From: Frateuria edaphi
Lineage (GTDB): Bacteria; Pseudomonadota; Gammaproteobacteria; Xanthomonadales; Rhodanobacteraceae
Assembly (NCBI RefSeq): GCF_021117405.1
Contig: NZ_CP088251.1
Coordinates: 1,364,001 to 1,428,000, forward strand
Direction of reading: 5' to 3'
Length of the DNA stretch: 64,000 nucleotides
Below the pieces are notes generated by a model. That model was not told the DNA's origin. It ran no database searches and saw only the letters and a program-made list of their open reading frames with translations. Shown piece by piece: positions 21,556-31,307 of the stretch. Position 1 is the first letter of the stretch, and every line of letters starts with the position of its first letter. The position numbers and the translations under genes were made by a program.

Positions 21556-23565
21556 TCAGGCGGCGTTGCGGCCCATGCGGGCGATCCAGCGGTACAGGAC
21601 CACGACGCAGGCCACGAACGCAATGCCGCCGATCCAGATCGCCGGAGTCGCGAAGCTGTCGCCGACCAGCGCCAGCGGCGCGTCGTGGTTAGCGAAGCCA
21701 AGCTCGTCTGAGAACGCCACGAGCGCGGCCACGATCACACCGAGCAGGCTTTCGCCGACGATCAGCCCTGACGCCAGCAGCACGCCGAGCTGCTTGGTCG
21801 CGTCCGCGTTGGGACCCCGGTCCGCGCGCTTGTCGAACCAGGCGCCGACGAGCGAGCCGACCACGACCATCAACGTGGTCGAGGTCGGCAGGTAGATGCC
21901 CAGGCCCACGGCCAGGGGCGGCAGGCGCGCGGACTTCGTGGTGCGCACCAGCACCTCGTCGACGACGATGAGCGCGACGCCGATCATCGCGCCGATAATG
22001 ATCAGGCTCCAGTCGATGTTGCCGGTGATCACGCCCTGGGCGAGCGCCGAAATCAAACCGGCCTGCGGCGCCGGCAGCGCGCGCGCCGGATCGACGCCCG
22101 GCGCGCCGAGGAAACCGTACGCCTGGTTGAGCAGGTCCAGCACCGGCGGAATCACCACCGCGCCGGCGATCACGCCGATGACCAGCGCCCACTGCTGCAG
22201 CGACGGCGTGGCATCGACCAGCTGGCCGGTCTTCAGGTCCTGCAGGTTGTTGTTGGCGATCGAGGCCACCGCGAACACGATCGCGGTGATGAACAGCGCG
22301 AAGGCGACCAGCGCCTTGCCGGCCTCGGCCGGCATCATTGCCTTGACGCCCAGCACCAGCAGCAGCGCGGCGATGATCACCACCAGGATGCCGATGCCCG
22401 ACAGCGGGCTGTTGGACGAACCGATCAGGCCGGCCATGTAGCCGCATACGGCCGAGACCAGGAAGCTCAGGATCAGCACGAACAGCACGCCGCCGATCAC
22501 CAGCAATGCCGTGTGCGAGCCCAGGCCGCTGACGTTGGCGAAATGCCCCAGCAGCCAGGCCACCGGCACCATGCAGACCAGCGTGACCAGGCCCACCACG
22601 CCGATCGGGATGTCGTGCTCGGTGCGCGGGAGGGTGGCCAGGTTGCCCGCCTTGCGCACGCGCGAGGCGGCCATGGCGCCGGCCAGGCCGCTGATCACCG
22701 GCTTGACCAGCTTGGCCAGCGTCCAGATCGCCGCCACGCCGATGGTGCCGGCGCCGACGAAGCGCACGTAGTGGCTCCAGGTCGCCTGCGCGGCATCCGC
22801 GACCGAACCGGTTTCCGGATGGATCAACAGGAAGTGCGGTACCGCCCAGCCCCAGCCGATCAGCGCGCCGACCAGCATCGCGAGGCCGACCCAAAGCCCG
22901 ACCAGGTGGCCGACGGCGAAAAGCGCGAACGACAGGCTGAAGTCGAAACCGGTGGCCGCGCCGCGGTCGCCGACGCGGAAGTAGTCGGAGACGGCGGCGG
23001 CGAACACCTTCGTCTGCACGATCACGTAGAACACCGCCGAGACGATGGAACCGACGATCACCGCCTTGAGGCCGGCGCCACCGGATTCGACCGACTCGGC
23101 CGCCTCCTGCGAATTGCTCGAGCCGACCTTGAGCACCTCCGCGCAGGCGACGCCCTCGGGGTAGGGCAGGTCCGAATCGGTGACCAGCGCGCGGCGTAGC
23201 GGGATCGTGTACATCACGCCCAGGATGCCGCCGGTGGCGCAGATGCCGAAGGACATCCAGAACGGGAAACCATTCCACCAGCCGATGATGATCAGGCCCG
23301 GCAGCACGAAGATGATCGAGGAGAGCGTGCCGGCGGCCGAGGCCACCGTCTGAACGATGTTGTTCTCCTGCATCGTGGAGTTCTTCATCGCCCTCAGGAT
23401 CGCCATCGAGATCACCGCCGCGGGGATCGAGGTGGCGAAGGTGAGGCCGGCCTTCAGGCCGAAGAACACGTTGGCCGCGGTGAACACCACGGTGATCACG
23501 ATGCCGATGATCAGGCCGCGTAGGGTGAATTCGGTGCGCTTGGCGCCTTGGGCTTGGGCAGTCAC
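21556..23565 (-). CDS. OPT-family oligopeptide transporter
   Basis: A 669-residue polytopic membrane protein of the OPT superfamily, proton-coupled importers of peptides or metal chelates. The N-terminal signature is TEFTLRGLIIGIVITVVFTA followed by ANVFFGLKAGLTFATSIPAA. About 14 hydrophobic segments can be seen, including LVIGGVLFVLILSFLVSAVC and GIGILVVIIAALLLVLGV. The gene starts with GTG at 23565 (VTAQAQGAKRTEF); the open frame upstream is Arg/Pro-rich and unlike the family. It is in tandem with the ABC exporter but separated by more than 100 nt and a hairpin. Whether it moves peptides or metal complexes cannot be told. Confidence 0.9.
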   Translation of the reverse strand: MTAQAQGAKRTEFTLRGLIIGIVITVVFTAANVFFGLKAGLTFATSIPAAVISMAILRAMKNSTMQENNIVQTVASAAGTLSSIIFVLPGLIIIGWWNGFPFWMSFGICATGGILGVMYTIPLRRALVTDSDLPYPEGVACAEVLKVGSSNSQEAAESVESGGAGLKAVIVGSIVSAVFYVIVQTKVFAAAVSDYFRVGDRGAATGFDFSLSFALFAVGHLVGLWVGLAMLVGALIGWGWAVPHFLLIHPETGSVADAAQATWSHYVRFVGAGTIGVAAIWTLAKLVKPVISGLAGAMAASRVRKAGNLATLPRTEHDIPIGVVGLVTLVCMVPVAWLLGHFANVSGLGSHTALLVIGGVLFVLILSFLVSAVCGYMAGLIGSSNSPLSGIGILVVIIAALLLVLGVKAMMPAEAGKALVAFALFITAIVFAVASIANNNLQDLKTGQLVDATPSLQQWALVIGVIAGAVVIPPVLDLLNQAYGFLGAPGVDPARALPAPQAGLISALAQGVITGNIDWSLIIIGAMIGVALIVVDEVLVRTTKSARLPPLAVGLGIYLPTSTTLMVVVGSLVGAWFDKRADRGPNADATKQLGVLLASGLIVGESLLGVIVAALVAFSDELGFANHDAPLALVGDSFATPAIWIGGIAFVACVVVLYRWIARMGRNAA

Positions 23566-23778
23566 GTGGCGGTTCCGTTCTGGTTTGGTTCCCCTGCGCG
23601 CCGGCGGCGCGCCCCTCGCGACCGCTCCCCGGCAGTCGCTGCGGGGAGCATAGCGTGGATGGACGCGATCCAGCCCGTTCCGGCCCTTCCGCATGTCTGC
23701 CGCAGCGCATCCGGGTGGATGCGCTCCTGCGGGGAGCTGGCATGGGTTGAGTGGGCGCACCGGTCCAAGCCCGGGCTC

Positions 23779-24381
23779 CTACGACGGCGGCACTGGTCGT
23801 ACGCGGGCCTGGCCGCGGGTGAGGTCGATGATGCGCGCGCATGCCTCGTCGAGGCAGTCCGCCGGCAACGCCAGTTCCAGCGTGGCGCCTTCGGCGTCGA
23901 AGCTCTCGTGTTCGATCCGCGCCTGCCAGCCGGGACAGCGCGCCTTGAGCAGCGCCAGCTCGGCGAACGGACAGTGCACGGTCAACCGCGCCATCGCCAC
24001 CAGCGGCATGCGTTCGGCCAGACGCAGGCATTCGGCGGCGGTGCCGCCGTACGCACGCACCAGGCCGCCGGCGCCGAGCTTGATGCCGCCGTACCAGCGG
24101 GTGACCACCACCATCACGCGATCCACGCCGGCGCCTTCGATCGCCTGCAGCATGGGCCGGCCGGCGGTGCCGCCGGGTTCGCCGTCGTCGTTGAAGCGGT
24201 AGTCCTGGCCGATGCGGTAGGCCCAGCAATTGTGCGTGGCGGCAGGGTCGGCGACCTCATGCAGGAACGCCATCGCCTGCTCGACCGACGGCACCGGCGC
24301 GGCCTGTGCGAGGAAGCGGCTCTTGCGGATGTCCTGCACATGCCGGCAGGGCGCGACGAGGACGTGCAGGGTCTCGGACAT
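23779..24381 (-). CDS. YigZ/IMPACT family protein
   Basis: A 200-residue YigZ-family protein. The family signature appears as THNCWAYRIGQDYRFNDDGE followed by PGGTAGRPML, then VVVTRWYGGIKLGAGGLVRAY. These conserved elements lie in the N-terminal UPF0029/IMPACT domain; the C-terminal 60 residues form the YigZ-specific ferredoxin-like domain. Members are linked to translation control in eukaryotes (IMPACT binds GCN1); the bacterial function is not established. The ATG at 24381 gives the standard N-terminus. Genes on either side are unrelated. Confidence 0.9.
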   Translation of the reverse strand: MSETLHVLVAPCRHVQDIRKSRFLAQAAPVPSVEQAMAFLHEVADPAATHNCWAYRIGQDYRFNDDGEPGGTAGRPMLQAIEGAGVDRVMVVVTRWYGGIKLGAGGLVRAYGGTAAECLRLAERMPLVAMARLTVHCPFAELALLKARCPGWQARIEHESFDAEGATLELALPADCLDEACARIIDLTRGQARVRPVPPS

Positions 24382-24438
24382 GCGGGGCGGGGGATAACGA
24401 AACGCCGGCACGGTAGCACGCGTGTCCGGGCACCCGCT

Positions 24439-25884
24439 TCAGTCGCCGATCGCAGGGCCCGGATCGGGATGGTGGAAGTCGTGCGGCGACAAATCCCGCG
24501 TCAGCCGGAACACGCCTTCGTGGATGCGCCGCGGCAGCACCACGTCCAGCACGGTGCTCTGGTGCGGCCCCAGCATGGCGAACAGATCCTCGCCCGGCGC
24601 GCTGGCGGCCAGGGCGTGGTGCACCAGCCCCGCCAGATCCAGGGGCTGGACGCGCGCGCCATACGGACGGTGGCTAGCCACGGCCGGTCGCAGCGTGCGG
24701 CGGGGCTGGCGCGGGTCGGGCACGCGCGCGTCGCCGGCGAGCAGCGCGTGGTTGAGGAACAGCGTGACGGTGCACGGATCGGCCGAGTTGGCCTGGCGGT
24801 CGCTCAGGAATCCGACTGGCAGCTGGTCCAGACTCGCCTCGGGGCCCGCGGTGAGCAGGAACCCGGCGCCGGTCAGCGGCTCGCCGGTGTCGTCGGCCAG
24901 GCGCAGGATCAGCATGCTGCGCGGGTCGTGGATGTGCACGCGCGGCGCGAACGGGCCGGCGGGCTCCAGCTCCACCTTGTTCGCGTCGCGGGCGGCGTTC
25001 TCGGCGTCGAAGGCGTCGCACAGGTCGGCGTAGGCCCTCGCGTCGTTGACCGCCAGGCAGCGCACGATGGCCTCGACCGTCGTCGGCGCCCCGGCGGTGA
25101 GGATGCCCTGTTCGTCGCCCGAGTGCGCGGCGCCGGCGACCAGCTTGAACGCGCAGCGCGGGCCGCGCAGCAGGCTGAGCGAGAGCGCGTCGGCCGCCGC
25201 GCCGCGCCGTCCGTCGGCTACCGCAAGCACCGCGTGGCGGGCATTGAGATTGGCCGAGGCGATGCGTACTACGCCGTCGGACCCGTTCTCGCCGGTGTAG
25301 CTGTTCAAGTGGTCGTACAGCGAGCGGTCGGGGCGGTCGCCGGTCAGCACGAACAGGAACTGGCCCTTCGCGGAAGGATCGGCGCCATGGATATGGTCCA
25401 GGTTGAGCGCCAGCGAGGCGGCACTGCCCAGCTCCAGCCAATCGAGGATCCGTTGGCCCGGTTCCACGCCATTGAACCAGGCCTTGAGCCGGCCCAGGGT
25501 GCTTTTGCCGAGCCTGGCCAGTGCCGAGCCGAAGTTGGCCGGCGCGAGCATCACCAGGTGGCTGAGCCGGATGGTGCTGTAGCTTCCCGGCCTGTCGCGC
25601 TGCGCACGCAACCACTCGCGCACCACCGGGCCGCCGGTGGAATGGGTGATGCAGGCAAAGCTTCCGGTCGACAGGTGCAGGTCGCGCAGCGCGTGGTCGA
25701 ACGCACGGACCAGGTCGCCCATGGTCACCGCGTCGTCGAAGCTCACGTATTCGGACAGCCGGATGTCGTGGATCGTCAGCGCCAGTCCGGCGGCGCGGGC
25801 GGCGTCCTGCACGCGCCGGGGCATCGCACCGTAGATGGCGGTGCTGGTCACGCTCCAGCCATGGACGAAGACGAGCGTCGTCAT
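24439..25884 (-). CDS. Alpha/beta-hydrolase (lipase/phospholipase-like)
   Basis: A 481-residue alpha/beta-hydrolase. It begins directly with the first strand and oxyanion region TTLVFVHGWSVTSTAIYGAM, with no signal peptide. The nucleophile elbow is ITHSTGGPVVREWL, a GHSxG variant with Thr in place of Gly and catalytic Ser at about residue 101. A late HSGDEQG segment could supply the catalytic His. The C-terminal 170 residues form a separate beta-rich domain (LELEP, MLILRLADDTGEPLTG, VTLFLNHALL) of unknown role. Likely cytoplasmic lipase/esterase; substrate unknown. The start at 25884 precedes the strand directly; the longer frame adds an Arg/Pro-rich segment without similarity. Confidence 0.75.
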   Translation of the reverse strand: MTTLVFVHGWSVTSTAIYGAMPRRVQDAARAAGLALTIHDIRLSEYVSFDDAVTMGDLVRAFDHALRDLHLSTGSFACITHSTGGPVVREWLRAQRDRPGSYSTIRLSHLVMLAPANFGSALARLGKSTLGRLKAWFNGVEPGQRILDWLELGSAASLALNLDHIHGADPSAKGQFLFVLTGDRPDRSLYDHLNSYTGENGSDGVVRIASANLNARHAVLAVADGRRGAAADALSLSLLRGPRCAFKLVAGAAHSGDEQGILTAGAPTTVEAIVRCLAVNDARAYADLCDAFDAENAARDANKVELEPAGPFAPRVHIHDPRSMLILRLADDTGEPLTGAGFLLTAGPEASLDQLPVGFLSDRQANSADPCTVTLFLNHALLAGDARVPDPRQPRRTLRPAVASHRPYGARVQPLDLAGLVHHALAASAPGEDLFAMLGPHQSTVLDVVLPRRIHEGVFRLTRDLSPHDFHHPDPGPAIGD

Positions 25885-26054
25885 GCGAGGGTCCTTCGTG
25901 GGTAGCGGGAGCGTAGCAGGGCGAGGTCGCCGTCCCTCCAGCACGGCATTGTGCGCGACAGCCCGCGAGGTCGCGCACGGGGTGCGCACCTGCACCACCT
26001 CCCGCTCATCTTTGCGTCCGCATAATGCCGGACTCGACCGTGGAGAGGCCGCCG

Positions 26055-26822
26055 ATGACCGTGCACCTGCTGATCGCTTTGTTCGCCTTCGCCTGGCTGG
26101 CCGGCCGGCGGGGTTGGCGGCGGCTGCGGCTCACCGGCATCGTATTGGCGCTGGCCTTCCTGGTCGCGGCCGGCTGCGGCGCGCTGCCCAAGGTGCTGCT
26201 GCGGGTATGGCAATCGCCGTACGCGCAGCGGCCGGCGCTGGACTGGGCGCCATCCAATGCGATCGTGCTGCTCACCGCCGGGGCGACCTACCCGCCGGGC
26301 GGCCCGCTGGAGCCGGGGCACACCGCCTACTCGCGCATCGCGGAGGCGGTCGTGCTCTATCGCGATTGCCGCGCGTCCGGCGCGCGCTGCACCCTGCTGG
26401 TCAGCGGTGGCGATGCGGAGAACACCGGCGAGCCGCTTGCGCGCACCTACAAGCGCACGCTGATGCAACTGGGCGTGCCGCGCGAGGACATGGTGCTGGA
26501 AAAACGCAGCCTCACCACCTGGGGCAACGCGTTGTACGCGCGGGGCATGCTGCGGCAGATCGGCGCCGACCGGGTCTGGTTGGTGACCTCGGCGCATCAC
26601 CTGCGGCGGGCGGTGTTCGCGTTCGAGCACTTCGGCATCAAGGTGACGCCGGTGCGGGCGGACTACCTGCGCGGGGTGTGGTCGCTGATGCCCAGCGCGT
26701 ACAACCTTTACGTCACCAACGCGGCCCTGCACGAGTACGTGGGCATGGCGGTCTATCACTGGTACGCGTGGCGCGGGCGGACCGACGTGCCGCCGGAAAA
26801 CGAGGGGCCGGCGGAGGACTGA
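26055..26822 (+). CDS. YdcF-family membrane protein (DUF218)
   Basis: A 255-residue inner-membrane protein with two short hydrophobic segments near the N-terminus (LLIALFAFAWLAG and LTGIVLALAFLVAAGCG), then a DUF218 domain. DUF218 hallmarks are AIVLLTAGATYP at the nucleotide-binding-like first strand, RIAEAVVLYRD, LLVSGGDAEN, TTWGNALYARGML and LVTSAHHLRRAVFAFEHFG. Relatives include SanA and ElyC, which act in envelope integrity and undecaprenyl-phosphate recycling; the exact activity is unsettled. The ATG at 26055 is chosen over the one at 26025 because GGAG stands 9 nt ahead of it. Convergent with the aldehyde dehydrogenase (1 nt between stops). Confidence 0.85.
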   Translation: MTVHLLIALFAFAWLAGRRGWRRLRLTGIVLALAFLVAAGCGALPKVLLRVWQSPYAQRPALDWAPSNAIVLLTAGATYPPGGPLEPGHTAYSRIAEAVVLYRDCRASGARCTLLVSGGDAENTGEPLARTYKRTLMQLGVPREDMVLEKRSLTTWGNALYARGMLRQIGADRVWLVTSAHHLRRAVFAFEHFGIKVTPVRADYLRGVWSLMPSAYNLYVTNAALHEYVGMAVYHWYAWRGRTDVPPENEGPAED

Positions 26823-26823
26823 C

Positions 26824-28257
26824 CTACGCTGGTCGACGCATCACCAGCAACCGCACTTCGCTCATGTCCTCGATGGCATAGCGCACGCCCTCGCGGCCGA
26901 AGCCCGAGAGCTTGATGCCGCCGTAAGGCATGTTGTCCACGCGGAAGCTCGGGATGTCGTTGACGATCACGCCGCCCTGTTCCAGCTCGTCCCACGCCCG
27001 CATCGCGTGTTCCAGCCGATCGGTGAAGATGCCCGCCTGCAGGCCGTAGTCCGAGTCGTTGACCAGCCCGATGGCCTCGTCCAGCGTGTCGAACGGGGCG
27101 AGCAGGGCGAACGGCCCGAAGGCTTCCTGCCGATTGGCCCTGGCGTCGCGCGGCACGCCTTCCATCAGGGTCGCCTCGAGCATGTTGCCCTGGCGCTTCC
27201 CACCGCAGAGCAGCTTCGCGCCGGCGCGGCGGGCCTCCTCGATCCAGTCGTGCAGGCGTTCGGCGGCGGCCTCGTCGATCATCGGACCGATGAAGACGTC
27301 CTTCTTCTTCGGATCGCCCGCCTTGAGCTTCTTCGTGGCGGCGACGAGTTTCCTTTTCAGCGCGTCGTAGAGCGAAGCGTGCGCGTAGATCCGCTGCACG
27401 CCGATGCAGCTCTGGCCGGACTGGTAGAACGCGCCGAACACCAGCCGCTGCACGATGGCGTCGAGCTTGTCGCCCTGGTCGGCGTCGACGATGCAGGCGG
27501 CATTGCCGCCCAGTTCCAGCACCACCTTCTTGCGCCCGGCATGGGCTTTCAAGTCCCAGCCGATCTGCCCGCCGGTGAAGGAAAGCAGCTTGAAGCGCTC
27601 GTCCTCGACCAGCGGCGAGGCCTCATGGCCGCCGATGGGCAGGATCGAGAAGGCGCCCTTGGGCAGGTCGGTCTCGGCCAGCACCTGGCCGATGATCAGC
27701 GCGCCGATCGGTGTCTTTTCGGACGGCTTCAACACGAACGGGCAGCCGGCGGCGATCGCCGGCGCGACCTTGTGCGCGACCAGGTTGAGCGGAAAGTTGA
27801 ACGGCGTGATGAAAGACACCGGACCGATCGGGACGCGTTTCGTGTACCCGTGATAGCCGTCCAGCCGCGGCGCGAGTTCCAGGTTGAGCGTCTGTCCGTC
27901 GAGGCGTACGGCTTCGGCGGCGGCGATGCGGAAGGTCTCGATCAGACGAGTGACTTCTCCGGCAGCGTCCTTGATCGGCTTGCCCGCCTCCACGCACAGC
28001 GCCAGCGCCAGTTCGTCGCGGCGCTGCTCGAAGCGTGCGACGCAATGTTCGAGCACGGCCTGACGCGCCCAGGGCTTGAAAGCGCGCATGGGCGCCGTCG
28101 CCTTCGCCGCCGCGGCGATGGCTTTTTCGATCGCACGGGCGTCGGGCACGGCCACGCGCGTGGCGACCTTGCCGCTGTACTTGTCGCGCACCTCGAGGTC
28201 GGCGTTGGGGTGTTGCGGGCGGTTCGCGAGGTAGTAGGGGTAGGTCTTCTCGAGCAT
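26824..28257 (-). CDS. Aldehyde dehydrogenase family protein
   Basis: NAD(P)-dependent aldehyde dehydrogenase of 477 aa. The cofactor and catalytic motifs are complete: FITPFNFPLNLVAHKVAPAI, the glycine motif FTGGQIGWDLKAHAG, the general base Glu in VVLELGGNAACIVD and the catalytic Cys in YQSGQSCIGVQRIY. C-terminal EAFGPFALLAPFD and GGIKLSGFGREG follow. The overall pattern resembles the ALDH subfamily of lactaldehyde/glyceraldehyde-3-phosphate-type NADP enzymes. Substrate is not deducible. It is flanked by xseA on the same strand but 70 nt apart, so co-transcription is possible. Confidence 0.93.
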   Translation of the reverse strand: MLEKTYPYYLANRPQHPNADLEVRDKYSGKVATRVAVPDARAIEKAIAAAAKATAPMRAFKPWARQAVLEHCVARFEQRRDELALALCVEAGKPIKDAAGEVTRLIETFRIAAAEAVRLDGQTLNLELAPRLDGYHGYTKRVPIGPVSFITPFNFPLNLVAHKVAPAIAAGCPFVLKPSEKTPIGALIIGQVLAETDLPKGAFSILPIGGHEASPLVEDERFKLLSFTGGQIGWDLKAHAGRKKVVLELGGNAACIVDADQGDKLDAIVQRLVFGAFYQSGQSCIGVQRIYAHASLYDALKRKLVAATKKLKAGDPKKKDVFIGPMIDEAAAERLHDWIEEARRAGAKLLCGGKRQGNMLEATLMEGVPRDARANRQEAFGPFALLAPFDTLDEAIGLVNDSDYGLQAGIFTDRLEHAMRAWDELEQGGVIVNDIPSFRVDNMPYGGIKLSGFGREGVRYAIEDMSEVRLLVMRRPA

Positions 28258-28327
28258 GGACGTCTCCTGGATGGAGAAGAACAGGTTGCCGCCGCAGGCG
28301 TTGCCGATGCGTGAGCCGGCATCGCAC

Positions 28328-29695
28328 CTAGAGTTTGGGCGTATCCGGGGCCAGGACGCGGGCCGTCAGTTCACCCTCGGCGAGCCGCGCACGAACGACC
28401 GCACCCGCCGGCGCATCCTTTGCCGCCCGCAACACGTGGCCTTCGGCGTCGAACACGATGGCGTAGCCACGTTCGAGCGTCGCCAGCGGACTGACCGCCT
28501 GCAGTGCGCGCGCGGACTGGCGCAGGGTCAGGCGGGCGCGCTCCAGGCGGTGGCCCATGCACTGCTGCAACGAGCGCTCGCGCTCGGCCAGGCGTCGCTG
28601 CAGCAACTGCAGCCGCTGGCGCGGATGCTGCGCCAGCAGCCGCGCGTGCAGGCGCTCGAGCCGCATGCCACGGGTGCGAACCTGCTCGCGCAGCGCCGCG
28701 TTCAGTCGACGATGCAATTGCACGAGCCGCTCGCGGTCGCGCGCCAATCGCGCCTGCGGACGTTGGGCCTGAAGGCGGGCGTACAGGTGGTCGAGGCGCT
28801 GGGTCTGCGCCTGCAGGCGACGGCTCTGCAGCAACCGGAGGCGCTGGCCGAGCTGGCCCAGATGCCGGCGCAGGGCCAGCGCGTCGGGCACCAGCAGTTC
28901 GGCGGCCGCCGAGGGCGTGGCCGCGCGAAGGTCCGCGACGAAGTCGGCGATGGAGAAGTCGATCTCGTGTCCGACCGCGCTCACCACCGGGACTGCGCTG
29001 GCATGCACGGCGCGGGCGACGGCCTCGTCGCTGAAGGCCATCAGGTCTTCCAGCGAACCGCCGCCGCGGGTCAGCAGCAGCACGTCGTGGCGACCGGAAA
29101 CCGAGGCCTTGCGCAGCATCGCCACGATCGCCGGTGGCGCTTCGCGGCCCTGCACCGGCACCGGCAACACCTCGACCTCGACCAGCGGCCAGCGCCGGCG
29201 CAGCACGCTCAGCACGTCGCGGATCGCCGCACCGGTGGCCGAGGTGATCACGCCGATGCGCCGGGCGAACCGGGGCAGGGGACGCTTGCGGGACGGCTCG
29301 AACAGCCCTTCGGCATCGAGACGCGCCTTGAGCAGATCGAACTCGCGCCGGAGCGCGCCTTCGCCGGCCAGCTCCATGTGTTCGGCCACCAGCTGGAACT
29401 CGCCGCGCGGTTCGTACAGGCCGACCCGCGCCCGCACCAGCACGTGCATGCCGTCGGCCGGCTTGAAGCGCAGCCAGCTGCTCTTGGGCTTGAACATCGC
29501 CGCGCGCACCTGGGCGCCGGCGTCCTTCAGGGTGAAGTACAGGTGCCCCGAGGCCGGACGCGACACGTTGCACAGCTCGCCCTCGATCCACACCAGCGGC
29601 AGCGCGTCCTCCAGCAGCCCGCGCACGAGCCGGTTGAGCGTGCTCGGGGTGAGGATGTTGCGTGGCGGAGCCGCGGCGTGGTCGGGAGTGTGCAT
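28328..29695 (-). CDS. xseA: Exodeoxyribonuclease VII large subunit
   Basis: XseA, the catalytic large subunit of ExoVII, degrades single-stranded DNA from both ends together with XseB. The N-terminal OB fold (ALPLVWIEGELCNVSRPASG, then HLYFTLKDAGAQVRAAMF) is at residues 30-110. The catalytic domain carries IGVITSATGAAIRDVLSVL, LLTRGGGSLEDLMAFSDE and VVSAVGHEIDFSIADFVADL. A long Arg-rich coiled coil follows, then a C-terminal segment ATLERGYAIVFDAEGHVLR. Length 455 aa. xseB is not adjacent in this window. Confidence 0.96.
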   Translation of the reverse strand: MHTPDHAAAPPRNILTPSTLNRLVRGLLEDALPLVWIEGELCNVSRPASGHLYFTLKDAGAQVRAAMFKPKSSWLRFKPADGMHVLVRARVGLYEPRGEFQLVAEHMELAGEGALRREFDLLKARLDAEGLFEPSRKRPLPRFARRIGVITSATGAAIRDVLSVLRRRWPLVEVEVLPVPVQGREAPPAIVAMLRKASVSGRHDVLLLTRGGGSLEDLMAFSDEAVARAVHASAVPVVSAVGHEIDFSIADFVADLRAATPSAAAELLVPDALALRRHLGQLGQRLRLLQSRRLQAQTQRLDHLYARLQAQRPQARLARDRERLVQLHRRLNAALREQVRTRGMRLERLHARLLAQHPRQRLQLLQRRLAERERSLQQCMGHRLERARLTLRQSARALQAVSPLATLERGYAIVFDAEGHVLRAAKDAPAGAVVRARLAEGELTARVLAPDTPKL

Positions 29696-29802
29696 GGACC
29701 GTCGAGCCTAGCACGAAGCGCTTGCCGAACATGCGCTTGGGCGATGGTTTGAAGGCGTTCCATCAGGTTCCTGCGCGGTTCCCAGGCGCGGGAGAAGCGG
29801 GG

Positions 29803-31224
<1,422 letters not shown>

Positions 31225-31307
31225 GGCAGTGAGTGTAGGGCAAGGTCCGTCCCCGGGACGTCGCGGGACGGATGCGCGGCTCGCCCGGCATCTGCCATGA
31301 TCCGCGC